Assembly: GCA_948567375.1 (NCBI GenBank)
Contig: OX419759.1
Span: 43,811,493 to 43,875,492, forward strand
Direction: 5' to 3'
Origin: Lunularia cruciata
Taxonomy: Eukaryota; Streptophyta; Marchantiopsida; Lunulariales; Lunulariaceae
Length of the DNA stretch: 64,000 bases
Below are positions 1 to 10,975 of this stretch, one piece after another. The notes below the pieces were generated by a model that saw only the letters and a program-made list of their open reading frames with translations, was not told the DNA's origin and ran no database searches. The first letter of the stretch is position 1. Each line of letters begins with the position of its first letter. The translations under genes and the position numbers were made by a program.

Positions 1-520
1 TTTCCCTGTATCAACTGGCTATTTAGAGGATGAGTGAGACATTACAAAGAGTCAAAGGGTTCACAAGGGTGATAGACCCTTGAACCGTCTCCAAAGTAAG
101 TCTCTACGGGAATTTCTTGTTCTCTGATGGAGAAACACCTGACTATGGGAGTCCAGACTACCACTCCACTCCAATCCACATCAAAGGCTGGCCACAAACT
201 AGTATATGTAAGTCACCTTCCTTATGTCCCATAGTCAATTGTTTATTGTGAGTGTTGCCCAAACAACATTTTTGGTGCTCACTACTGATGATCTTATGTG
301 TCCTCTCCACTCTGCTCTACAACATGTTTTGGCCATGTGTACTCCTTTCCATCCCGTGAGAGCACAAGAGTTCTGCATATAGGGGAAGTATTGCCTCCCA
401 TACCTACAACCAAATATGCAAGCTAAGAGGAAGCATCACCACACATGCATATAAGTTCATTGGCTTTCATATCAATGGGAGCTATACCTCTTGTAGTGGC
501 CAATATTGTTGCTATGACCA
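1..520. repeat. Leader-type segment of family Y retroelement (third copy)
   Basis: This stretch matches 24376-24890 closely (roughly nine bases in ten by eye) and 49176-49690 less closely. In those two places it lies between a Met-tRNA-like primer site and a gag relic. Here the match stops near 520, where minus-strand protease-like sequence takes over. No convincing long reading frame is seen. It may be a dispersed retroelement fragment, or the right-hand end of a further upstream copy of the duplicated peroxidase block. Confidence 0.7.
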
Positions 521-1100
521 ACTACATGTCCAATCCTCAAGTACACTCTATGCCAACTATCAGTTGTATGTGTTGCTCTCAACCATGGCCTCCCAAGAAG
601 TAAGTCATAGCTTGAATCCTTCAAGATTTGGAAAGTCATGAGATTTTGAACTCCCATAACTGAAACTACCACCTTATCCATCACCCCTATTGGTCAAACT
701 TGTTACTTGTTTACCATGCTCACCACAAATCTTGGAGGTCTTGAGGATATCATACCCAACTTCTTCATCAACCTTTCTGACATGGCATTTGCTGTTGATC
801 CTCCATCAACAAGTGTATCCTTCATGTTGTGACCATTCACACTCTCAAATCAATCTTGGAAGCATATTCACAAGCCTCTCATGGTGTTGGCTTAGCATCC
901 ACCACCCCCATTGATTTTGGAGATTTTGCCTTCTTCCTCTTGCTCCTTGTAGAACTCAAACCACCTCTAAGTTCCTTTCTCAAGGTAGGGTTCAAAGCAA
1001 TCAATTGGCCCATTGTGATGTTAGCCTTATGACTACTAACATCCTCCAACACATTGTAGTTCCATTGTTGTTTTGAAATCAAGAAATCCTCCATCCCCAA
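472..1100 (-). pseudogene. Ty3/gypsy retropepsin relic
   Basis: The minus strand carries an aspartic protease region of a Ty3/gypsy polyprotein, broken by stops and frameshifts. The clearest part is the C-terminal signature YDLLLGRPWLRA near 560-620, typical of plant gypsy proteases. Upstream pieces near 1000-1050 read ITMGQLIALNP, also typical of the region before the active site. No intact DTG triad was found. It follows the zinc-knuckle and gag relics in the right order for one minus-strand gag-pol. No reverse transcriptase follows, since the sequence changes to a different repeat below 520. It is inactive. Confidence 0.75.
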
Positions 1101-1315
1101 CTTCTTCCTTGGAGTCTTTGTTGTTGATGGTGTTTATGTGCGAGTACCCCTAGTAGACATAAGAGTATCCTTGCTTGGAGTAAATCCTTGAGAAGAGTGA
1201 ACATCCTGTGCAAAACAAGCTCTCTTCTTCTCTTGTGCCAAAAGTTCCAAATTAAGACCCTTAGAGTTTGAGCACTCTCACTTCTCATACTTGCTCTCAA
1301 CCACATTTATGGATG

Positions 1316-1578
1316 CTATCCCCTTACCTTTGCTTGGATTAGGAGCCACCTGGATTTCACTATTTCCCTCTTCCCTCTGTTGGTTCCCTCATAACCTCTT
1401 CCTCCATGGTAAGTGAAATTTGGGCAATTCCTTTGGATATGGCCTCTTCCTCCACAACCAAAACAATTTCTATCATTGAGATTGTTATTTGGTTGGCCTC
1501 CTTTATATAGATAGTTTCCATAACTCCTAGTCCCTCCCCTACATTCAGATCTAGCTCTTTCTTCTCCCATAGTTGCAC
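1316..1578 (-). pseudogene. Gag zinc knuckle (CCHC) relic
   Basis: The minus-strand frame contains CFGCGGRGHIQRNC, a perfect C-X2-C-X4-H-X4-C zinc knuckle of the retroviral/retrotransposon nucleocapsid type, which binds the element RNA. It sits between the gag core relic upstream and the protease relic downstream, as expected for a Ty3/gypsy polyprotein. The frame is short and is separated from its neighbours by frameshifts. Confidence 0.85.
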
Positions 1579-1713
1579 CTCATTGATCTTGAGATTTGCA
1601 AGTTTTTATGTGATGGTTTGAAGTGGATCCTTTGGTGGAGGTGCAAGAATTGGAGCAACTACTACTTGTGGTCCAACCTTTGCTACCAAAGTATTAGAAT
1701 TTCCACCATAATT

Positions 1714-2216
1714 TTAGCCTTGAGGAGGATGCACAACCTCTTTTATCACCAAATCACTCTCATCTCCTTCCACACTCTCCTCCATACAAATTGCAGTCTT
1801 GATAGCTTCAACTTTGGAAGAAGGTTTCTCATATCTCACCTTGCTTCTAATTTGTGGTCTAAACCCTCCCAAAAAATTATTGGTAAGCATGGCCCCTATG
1901 CCAATCATAGTAGTCTCCATATCATCCCCACCCTTCCTCAACACTATGCAAAATCTGGACTCTAACTTTTCCACTCTTTCCATATAGACTCCCACTTCTC
2001 TCCATCTCCTTGTTTGAGAAAGGTAACCCTACTCATCAATCTACCATTACTCTCATATGGAAGAAAGTTCTCAATGAGTGTTGAAGTCAAACTCTCCCAA
2101 GACTCTTCTTCTCCATCTCTCCTCTCTCTCTTTTGGTATTCTGACTCATACCATGTAAATGCTACATCCTCAAAAATTTGGTAATAATGAGGCCCCCTCA
2201 TTCTTTCTCCTCTCAT
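1714..2216 (-). pseudogene. Ty3/gypsy gag core relic
   Basis: Two overlapping minus-strand frames give a gag capsid-like sequence: an aromatic AFTWYESEYQ segment, then WESLTSTLIENFLP, and later NNFLGGFRPQIRSKV. This pattern of aromatic and Leu residues followed by an L-x-G-L/F-x-P-x-I step is typical of plant Ty3/gypsy gag (retrotrans_gag type). The frame changes near 1995 and stops near 1714. The likely primer site and LTR lie just upstream on the same strand, so this is the 5' half of the element. Confidence 0.8.
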
Positions 2217-2350
2217 TGTTTCCTAAGAAAGCTCTCTTGAAGTCTCCCACAAAAGCTTCTACATCTTCTCCATCCTTGCCAAAGAAAACCGGAAGTTCTC
2301 TATCTAAACCTCTCACTATCTTTCTTTTCTCTCAAATTTATTTTTTCTCT

Positions 2351-2363
2351 CACTCTATAACCA
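2351..2363 (-). other. Degenerate Met-tRNA primer binding site
   Basis: On the minus strand the sequence TGGTTATAGAGTG lies between the LTR end and gag. It resembles the plant initiator-Met primer site TGGTATCAGAGC with a few differences, and its position fits the 5' priming site of the minus-strand gypsy element. The call rests mainly on position. Confidence 0.5.
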
Positions 2364-2373
2364 ATAGAGTATA

Positions 2374-4537
2374 TGCATGACTAACACCATCTGAGAATAA
2401 TCCACTCTAGGGAACACAAAATTTTTAGGTTTCTCCAAGATTTTTATAGCAACATCAAATCTTAGAGTGCATATTAATCTAACTCTCATGGATGGTTTAT
2501 CCATAAGTTGAAAGATTATCTCCATCACTAATCTTGAGAACTAGTTGATGAAGGTGGTAGTATTTCTATAGTTGTACTAAGACTCTCTCCAAGATCCTTC
2601 ACCAAAGTCTCCAAAAGTGCTTTTACTCCACTATTCTCATGTCCTTTTGGAAGGCCTTCCATTCCACAAACCTCACACAACTCATTTGTCTTAGATCTTG
2701 TCCCAATCTTGGTAAAGAAGGTCCAACATGCAAACCCAAGTCAAGTAAGCCTCTCCTTTCCCTCAATCTCTTGTTTTCAAAGGTGAATGGATATGAACTT
2801 GCTTTATGTCCCTTATCTCCACATAGAAAGCACTTAGACTAACTCTTTCCTCCAAGTGGTGAAGGTTTTTGGATCCTCTTAACACTCTCTTCAAATTCTA
2901 TTCTAAACTCTCTTTTCCTCAAATCCACCCTTACAATCACCTCAAACCCTTGGGGAACCTTGCAAAGTCTCAATTACACTCTTGATGACACTCCATGTTC
3001 CAAAGATGAATCTAAACACTCAAATATGCTTTTTGTTGCTCTCAAACTCCTCATGCATGAGATCTCAACTTTGCAAAACTGACCCTTCTTCACAATTTCA
3101 CTCAAATCTCTCAATTTGTATGTGTGAGTCCTCTCAAATTTTTCACACTTGATAAAAACTCCAGAGCGTCACTCCTTGCAAAATTTTAGATGTTCTTTTT
3201 GAGCCATTTGGCCTAGACACCTTTCTATTCAGCACACATATTTCAGATTTGGTCTGAAAACCACCCCCCTCACCAAAAACTCATAACTCCTTGCTCAAGG
3301 ATGATCTCTTGCTAACTTTTTGTGTCAACAAGTAAGATACAACAAACTAAATTTTCTCGGAAAGTTTCACAGTAATCCACTAAAAATTGAAGAAAAATGG
3401 CAGACTCTATAATTTTCCAAAGAGCATGCAATTGCGGGAGCAGTTTACCCTATCAACTTTCAAAAATTCTAGCCCAATGCACATTATAGCTCTCATAATA
3501 ATTCTAAGTGTGCTAATCAAAAGACAACCCAAGCTATCATATGTAGAAATTTAAAGTCCAGATCTCAAACTTGAGATTTTGCCCAAAATCACCTTAATCC
3601 CCAAAATCTACAATCCACCTCACACAATCTTTCCAAATCCTCTCATGTGTACAAGATGTACAAAATCACTTCAAAGACATCATAATGAGTTTCAATGTAT
3701 ACAAATGGATCTTGGTTCTCTAACATAAGTTCAACCCTTTCCTCTCCTTATGTTCACTCCAAGTGAGCTCTCATAGCCTCCTTCTGCCTTATGTAGAATT
3801 GAACACAAAACATTATCTTGCCTTCTAGAGAGGTCCTGGCAACCAAACCAAAAATGTGAGCCGGCTTGTCCCTCACTTGGGTTGAACCTCTTATGGCTAT
3901 TATGGTTACACTCCATGGACTAAGAAAGCAAGGAACCCCAACTCCATCATACTCCTCCAGGGCTAACACTCCAAGACTCAAGACATTGCTCACTAGACAG
4001 CTCAATGAAAGAGAGATAGTTGCAAATGAAAGGGTGATGAATACCTCCTCACCCCTTGTTTATATACTTGTGAAATAGTTACGCAAAGTTACTAATTACC
4101 ATAACTCAAGCTACTTGACTAAAAGTCAAGTAAAGTCAGAAAGTAAAAATGAATATCCATTCATATGGGCATATTCCACTACCATATGATCTTATCTTGA
4201 CCCAACCACTAAGTCAAGGATTCCTTCACATAGGTTATCCTTGGCCTATAGAAGAATCCAAAAAAAAGGCTTGCGGGTTCAAGAGTTCTCAACTCTTTCC
4301 TCAAAGCCGAACACCTAGGAATAATACCAAGTCAACATACTAGAATCCAAAATAGTGGTGCTTATCTATTCGACTTCCTCTAAAGTAAAGTCCACTCTAT
4401 CTTAGCTATGAATAAATTTAGCTAATCATGATTAATGTAGAACCATCCTTTATGTATATATAAATAATATCTCTCAAATACTTGTAATACCAAGCTAAAT
4501 ATTACAATACCACACACATGCACAAATGGGTGTTACA
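2374..4537 (-). mobile_element. LTR copy 1 of minus-strand gypsy element
   Basis: This ~2.16-kb block repeats almost end to end as 4539-6709. On the minus strand it opens TGTAACACCC and closes near GGTGTTAGTCATGCA, giving TG..CA ends and a short inverted repeat (TAACACC/GGTGTTA). It lies immediately upstream of the primer-site-like sequence and gag. No conserved reading frame was found; the small open frames here are not shared with the other copy. Ends are uncertain by about 10 bp. Confidence 0.75.
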
Positions 4538-4538
4538 A

Positions 4539-6709
4539 TACATGACTAACACCATTTAAGAGTAAGATAACATAGGGAACACAAAAGGTTTAGGTTGCTC
4601 CAAGATTTTATAGCCACATCAAATTATAGAGTGTGTATTAATCAAATTCTTATGGATACTTTACACATAAATTATAAGATTATCTCCATCACTAATCTTG
4701 AGAACTAGCCGATGAGGTGGTAGTTTCTCTATAGCTATACTAAGAGTCTCCAAGATCTTTTGCAAAAGTCTCCAAAAGTACTATTATTCCACTACACTCA
4801 TATCTTTTTGGAAGTCCTTTCATTCCATAAACCTTACACAACTCCTTGGTCTTAGATTCCCCCCTCCCCAAATCTTAGTGAAGAAGATGCAACATGCAAT
4901 CCCAAGTCAAGTAAGCCTTTTCCTTTCTCTCAATCTCTTTTCTCTCAAAGGTCAATGGACATTAACTTGCCTTATGTCCCTTTTCTCTACATAAAAAGTA
5001 CTTAGAATCACTCTTTCCTCCAAGTAGTGTATCTTTTTAGGTCCTCTCAATACTCTCTTCAAATTCTATTGTAAACTCTCTTTTCTTCAAATCAACCCCC
5101 CACAATCACCACAAACCCTTGGAGACCCTTGCATAGCCTCAACTTCCATTCTTGGTGACCCTACATGTTCCCAAGATGAGTCGAAACATTCAAGCATGTT
5201 TTTAGTTGCTCTCATACTCACTATGCATGAGATCTCAACACTCTAGAATTGACCCTTCCTCACAATGTCACTAAATTCTCTCAACATGTATGTCAAAGTA
5301 CTTTGAAATTTTGCACACCTAATTAAGACCTTAGGGCATCTTCCTTTCAAAAATTTCATATCTTTTCATTTAGAAATTTGGCTTAGGCACTTCTACTCAA
5401 CACACGTATTTCAGATTTGGTCAGAAAACTACCCCCTTCACTTAAAATCTCATAGCATCTTGCAAAAAAGCTCTTTCCCTAATTCTTGGGCCAGAAAGTA
5501 AAATGCTATGCACTAGAGTTTCTTGAAAAGTTTCAAAATAATCCAATGACAATTGAAGAAATAGAAATATCTATACAAAAATTCAAGGAGCATGTAGTTT
5601 GTGTTAGCAATTTACCCTACCACCTTTGAAAAGATGTTACATGTAGCAGCCCTTACAATAATTTCAAGGTCCCACCTAACACATAATCCACGCTATCATT
5701 TGTAAAAATTTCAAGTTCAAATCTTAAACTTGAAGGTTTGCCTAAAATCATCATAATCTCCAGAATTTGCAATCCACCTCACACAATCTCTATAAATCCT
5801 CTCATATGTATAGTATGTAAATATCAACTCAAAAGCATCATAATGAACTACAGGGTAAAAGAATAGGTCCAGGTACTCTAACATAAGTTTAGCACTCTCC
5901 TCCCCTAATGTTCACTCTCATATTCTCCTTCTATCTACTATAGAATTGTACGCGTAACATTATCTTGCCTTCTAGAGATATCATGGCAAGGGAACAAAAA
6001 ATATAAGCTGGTCTATCTTTCACTCAAGATGAACCTCTGATGGCTATTATAGTAACACACCATGGACTAAGAAGGCAAGGAACCTCAATTCCATCATACT
6101 CCTCCAAGGCTAACACTCCAAGACTCAAAGCCATTGCTCACTAGAGGACTTAATGAGAGAGAGATATTTTAAACCAAAGGATGATGAGTACCTCATCATC
6201 CCTAGTTTATAAACTTGTGAAATAGTTATGCACCAAAGTTACTAATGATTAGAGTCACTCAAGTTACTAGGCTAAAAGTCAAATAAAGTCAAAAGTCTAA
6301 AAGAATATCCACAGTCATAGGAATGTTCCTTTAAGCATTTGGTCTTATCTTGACCCAACCACTTAGTCAAGATTCCTACACATTAGCTATCCTTAGATTA
6401 TAGAAGAATCCAAAGCAAAAATGCTTGTAGGTCCAAGAGTTCTCAAGTCTTTTCTCAAAAAAGAAAAACCTAAGAATAATACCAAATCAATACACTAAAA
6501 CCTAAAATAATGGTGCTCATCTTTTCTAGTTCCTCTAAAGTAAATTCCCTTCTATCTTAGTTATGACTATCTTTAGCTAGTCATGATTAATATAGAAGTA
6601 TCATTTATCTTTGTATAAATAATATCTCTATATAAATAATATCTCTCAAGTACTTGTAATATGGAACTAAATATCATAATATCACATACATGGAAAAATG
6701 GGTGTTAGA
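4539..6709 (-). mobile_element. LTR copy 2, in direct tandem with copy 1
   Basis: A second copy of the 2374-4537 block lies head to tail with it, with about one base between them. Similarity is high along the whole length, with many scattered substitutions and small indels, so the two have been separate for some time. The outer end near 6709 abuts the middle of a plus-strand family E reading frame, so the element inserted into, or was joined to, a family E LTR. No genes are seen. Confidence 0.75.
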
Positions 6710-8650
6710 GTACCATTTGTAACCCATTTCTATTTGGGCTTGAATTTTCTCAATCCCAATGAAAGAAGATAGATGGTGTCTTATTTTCATCTAGACTTGC
6801 ATTGGGATGCGGATGAGGAAGAGCAGTGGTACATGGTGGAAGTATGAGAGGCTGACTAGTACTTCCAAAGACTAGAAAGGAGAAGAAATTGATGGACTCT
6901 AGTCCCTTGATCAAAGCTATAGGAGTAGACCCGAGAAAACTATGTCACCAAAACTATGTCGCGAACCAAGAAGAGAGCTACTTGGAGAGTGAATCTGAGT
7001 TGAGATGTGGTAGTGGTGGATTTATCATCAAGGGTTGAAGAAGAACAAGGAGCTAAGTTTAATGACAAAGGCTTAAATGAGGAGATGACCCTATAGAGCA
7101 AGGAGTTGACTAGTGAAAGTGAGGGCAAACCTGAAGTTGAGCAGCTAATGAAAGTAGAGGCTGAAGAAGGTTTGGATCATGAGTTTCATGGAAAGATCAA
7201 TCACATGGAAGGAAAGGAGGCAATAATCCTTGTATGAGTTGTTAGAAGAAGATATTTTGGAGGAGGATGAATTCCGGATGGTGTTCCAAAGGAGAGCGGG
7301 ATATTGAAGACTCGTCTTGTAGCACAAGCAGGACCAAGTGAACCTAAAGCTGAAGGAGAAGAGAGCTTGGAGGAGGTCAGTCTAAAGGTGAGAAGATCAA
7401 GACTTTGGGTTGCAGCGCTAGTAACATCTATGGAAGAGGAAGAGTAGACAAAGACACATTCTAGAGAGTGAATTATTTGTCAAGTGTAGTCTATCTGTTG
7501 TTAGTGTATTTTCAAGAGCGGATGCTAGGGTCAAAGAAGCAATATCAAGAGATAAATAATGAGCTTGAGTTGGTGAAGTCATTTACAGATAAAATCTTGC
7601 AATTGAAGGTGAGGTTGTCAATGAGTGAAGAGGAATCCAAAGTACTTTGGGTGGATGCATTGATCTATCAGCATTGCCTTGATGATTTGCAAGGGAGCTT
7701 TGAGCAATGTGGTGGCTACTTAGAGTGCCAAAAGAAGGATTTGAAAGAGTAGAAAGAAAAGTTGGAGAAGTTGCAAAAGAACTTTGACTATGCTTAGATG
7801 GAGTTAAACCATCAAAAGGATCAACTCAAGATGCATGAACACCCTTGGAGGAGCTCAGTCAAGTTGCAATAAAGAAGGATAGGGCTTGGCAGAGGGAGCT
7901 TGCAAGTAGAAAGAAAAGAGAAGCTCACATTGCTAGGGAGGAAGCAAAAAGAAGGAAGTTATAGGCAAAGTATGCTAAGGAGGTATAGGTACTTTGTACA
8001 AATTTGGAGGAAGAAGTGATGGAATGCAAGTCACGCTCAAAGAAGGGTGGTTTGGGTGCAAAAATTAAGATTGTTGTGCAATTGAAGGCACTACTCAGTA
8101 TTGTGGCCAAGGAAAAATTGTAAGAGGCCTTTCTACATGAGCTGAAGTTGCTTGTGCAAGAAACTATGAGAAGGAGAGCAAAGGACATGGAATTGAATAC
8201 ATTGTTAATTTGCTTTTGATAGAGTAGATAAGAAGATGACATAAGTAGGAAATAATGGATATGCAACTTAGATTTAGTTAAAAGTGATATAGATAATGTT
8301 ACTTGTACTGTAAGTGAAAGTAGAGTTGTCCAATCTGAAGTGTTGATATTATAGACTAGGTGACTTTGGATGAGTTACCAGAGTTGTTTGGAGCAATTAG
8401 GACAGAGAGGGAAGTGATAGTTAGTACAATCATGACTTCAATTTCAATTTAGACTGCATATGTGATAGTCATAGAAGATGAAGTAGAAGTAGTTGATGAA
8501 CCCAAAGTGCAAGAGGCACTTGTTGGTAATTTGGGCCAGAATGCTGAAGTTGAGGTAGTACTTGGATCATTTTAGGATGATATTAGTTTTAGATTTGAAG
8601 CAGTAGATCTAAAGGGATGGAATGTCACTTCTTATATGGAGATTTGAAAG
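6710..8650 (+). pseudogene. Family E LTR ORF relic, C-terminal two-thirds
   Basis: Translated pieces follow the order seen in other copies: HFYLGLNFLNPNERR near 6720-6770, an acidic linker, the conserved SLKVRRSRLW near 7380, and a coiled-coil part (open at 7468-7752 and in fragments to about 8250) rich in Leu, Lys and Glu. Many stops and frameshifts break it. Function is unknown. Confidence 0.75.
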
Positions 8651-9364
8651 AAATAGTTTAAGTAGTTTGGAAAAATTTTCTAATTGCTAAGTGCTTTACC
8701 TATTCAAAGCAAACAGTTGCAATGTTTGGTATTCAGTATTTTGAGCAAAAGTTGAGGAAAGAAAAGTGTTCAACCCAATACTCATCATTTTGCTTAATTT
8801 TGAGTATCAATCTTGTGTTTTCCTTGTGAATGTGTGGAGAACTTTGGATTGCAATTCAAAGATTGTAAGATGTTGGATTCTACAATTCTGAATTTCCCTC
8901 AGTGTTTGATCTTGAGTAGATAACAATTGAAGCAATGTATTGATGGATCTATGAGAATTGTAGTGTTTGTAGTATCTATCTCTTGTGATTGCAAGCACTA
9001 GATTGATGCAAAGTTCTTTGCATGAGGAAGTTGCACCTTCAATGGAGGGGTGGAATGTGATTCCAAGGTGAAGCCACTTCATGGTGAAGAAGCCTTCTTT
9101 GAATCAGCTGAATCATCACAATTGAGATTGGATTGGAAAGCAATTGCAGACTTGTGATTGTGATTGACATTTAATTGATACAAGAATTGCTATTGAGCAC
9201 TTGTTACTCTCTTCTAGGTGTGGTCTTTGCCAAAGAGGCTAAAGATAAAATCAAGAAGAAAAAATTGCTACATTGTACTTCATATTTGACCATTCTTATA
9301 TCTCAGTGTGAACAAATGATTATTTACCCATTGTTGCAAAAGTGATACTTGTTGGGTTGTCACA
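6710..9364 (+). mobile_element. Family E giant LTR, 5' truncated
   Basis: Sequence from 6710 onward matches the second half of the complete family E LTRs, from the HFYLGLN motif of the internal frame to the terminal GGGTTGTCACA at 9354-9364. The 5' part is missing, replaced by the minus-strand gypsy LTR. This copy matters because it does not end in a target duplication. It runs into a tRNA-Asp-type primer site and gag, which shows the unit to be a 5' LTR. Confidence 0.85.
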
Positions 9365-9370
9365 TGTTTT

Positions 9371-9387
9371 TGGCACCACTGCCAAGG
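9371..9387 (+). other. tRNA-Asp-type primer binding site
   Basis: Six bases after the LTR end, the sequence reads TGGCACCACTGCCAAGG. The primer site complementary to plant tRNA-Asp, used by Athila-type Ty3/gypsy elements, is TGGCGCCGTTGCCGGGG. Four of 17 positions differ; three are G-to-A and one is T-to-C. The G-to-A changes are what cytosine deamination on the other strand would give. This fixes the orientation of family E. Confidence 0.7.
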
Positions 9388-10310
9388 ATACAAAACTGGG
9401 AGTGAAAGAGTACAAAGTAGCTTTGTATGCTGTATGTCCAACAAATATGAATGCTTGCATCGAGAGATCAAAGAGAAGAGAGGGTGCATAGATGAAATTT
9501 GCAACATGAAGAAGAAGAAGAACACCAAAAGAACCAACTCATTGCTAAATAACTTGAGAAAGAGGCATTGGACTTGAAACTTCTCCATGATGTGCAAGAT
9601 GCCTTGAGATAACTCAAACACTAGAAGAAAGAAGTTGAGTGGCAAGATTTGTTTACAACCCCTCATCCTAAACAAAAGAAGGATGCTTGTGGATGAACAT
9701 ATTTCCAATGACACCACATACTGACTTCCCCAAAAATTGTGAAAGGAGCTGGTTATTTGAAAAAGTTGATTTGTAACAAGATTACATGAATCCTAACAGA
9801 AAAAAAGTGCTTATATATCTTAAATAACATCCCTCAACCTATTTAATGGAATCTTGAAGAGAAATTTGATGATATTGATACCCTTCCACAAGCACAAGCT
9901 TGAAGAAGTGGAAGCTTTGGTAGAAGACCCAATATTGCATTTGGTACCTTGGGAAGCTTGGCCCCTACTCAAATTACAATCTTCTAAGGGTGATTTTGAT
10001 CAACCAAGTTTGGTACCTTTGCAGCCTAACCTTTGAACAGTTGTCATGTCATCACACCTTGTTATGGGACAAGCTTATTAGAAATATTAGGGAACTGAAC
10101 AGGATGAAGACTTGGACAACTTTATTGAGGAGTTTGAAGTAATTTCCTTTGTCAATAAGGAACACAACTCTGCTAATAGGCTGCAGATTTCCCAAATTTG
10201 CTCCAAAAGAAAGCTCGGATTTGGTACATCCATGTCACTCAGAATGGACTCAGGCTAGCCAACTACATGGAACTTTGGAGTACTTTGATGATGATATGAG
10301 TGTCTTTGTA
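9388..10310 (+). pseudogene. Family E gag 5' region, relic
   Basis: This matches 60720-61680 downstream of the other LTR junction. Shared pieces include EDPILHLVPWEAW here against EDPLSNLVPWSPWA there, and a segment near 10240-10300 matching the gag part at 61600-61670. It is the start of the internal region of the retroelement whose LTR ends at 9364. Stops and frameshifts make it non-functional. It is cut off near 10310, where the segmental duplication begins. Confidence 0.7.
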
Positions 10311-10975
10311 TTCTAATATTGGAATAAATGCTTGTATTATTCATTGTGTCTTTTGTGAGTTTTTTTTTTATCTTGTCCTTGTCATCTTTGGTGAGATGTA
10401 TTCTTGTTGGTTGGGGTGGGGTGGGGTGGGGTTAGGTGTGGCGGGGGGGGGGGGGGGGGGGGGAGCATAATATAACTATTTCCACCTCCTAACTTTGATG
10501 TCATTGCAATGGGAACTGCAAGAGTTGTAGGAGTTGAGACCACAAGTGGGGCTTGGGCAGCAGTGTGTAGTGATATTGATGCAGATGGGTATCCTTGGGC
10601 AGAAGTACTTGCCATTGATGGTTTTCTTGCATTCTAATAAGCGTATTTGTTGACATGGGAGAGAATGCTTCCTTTGGGCTTAATGTATCAGAGTTCATGC
10701 AGCATTCTATGGAATAAACATGGCCAAAGAAAGTGGCTGAGATGAGTAGAGAGGACATACACCTCAGCCAGAAGTGGCACCAAACATGTCAACATGAGGA
10801 GCTTGTCCCGGAATGGGGTAAACAGGATGCTGTGGGAGAAGGGGAAGTTAGTACAATCCTTGTGCTGACAAACACTGATGTTAACCTGGCTTAGAGAGGG
10901 GGTGTAGACAAGATTCTCATAGCAGTTTGTGCTTCCACTCCACTTTGAGAATCTCCAAGAGACACTAACCCTCAC
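10310..10975 (-). pseudogene. Inverted family Y gag relic, N-terminal part
   Basis: On the minus strand, frames at 10382-10615, 10501-10758 and 10688-10975 match the gag at 34236-34956 in the other duplicate, including SKLGGGNSYI. The central part of the gag is missing here. About 200 bp present at 34272-34468 is replaced by a G-rich tract. The gag family is the same as the plus-strand one at the right end of the duplication. It is non-functional. Confidence 0.7.
10413..10463 (+). repeat. G-rich tract with G-quadruplex pattern and 21-G run
   Basis: Four runs of GGGG separated by single T residues occupy 10413-10431, followed after a short gap by 21 consecutive G residues at 10443-10463. The first part is a textbook intramolecular G-quadruplex pattern. 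The tract replaces about 200 bp of gag sequence that the sister duplicate retains. It could be a real deletion with G-rich filler, or an assembly artefact. Confidence 0.9.

Noticed and set aside
10382-10615. Proline-rich protein ending in a run of prolines.
   Set aside because: The prolines are the complement of the 21-G run; the rest is gag relic.
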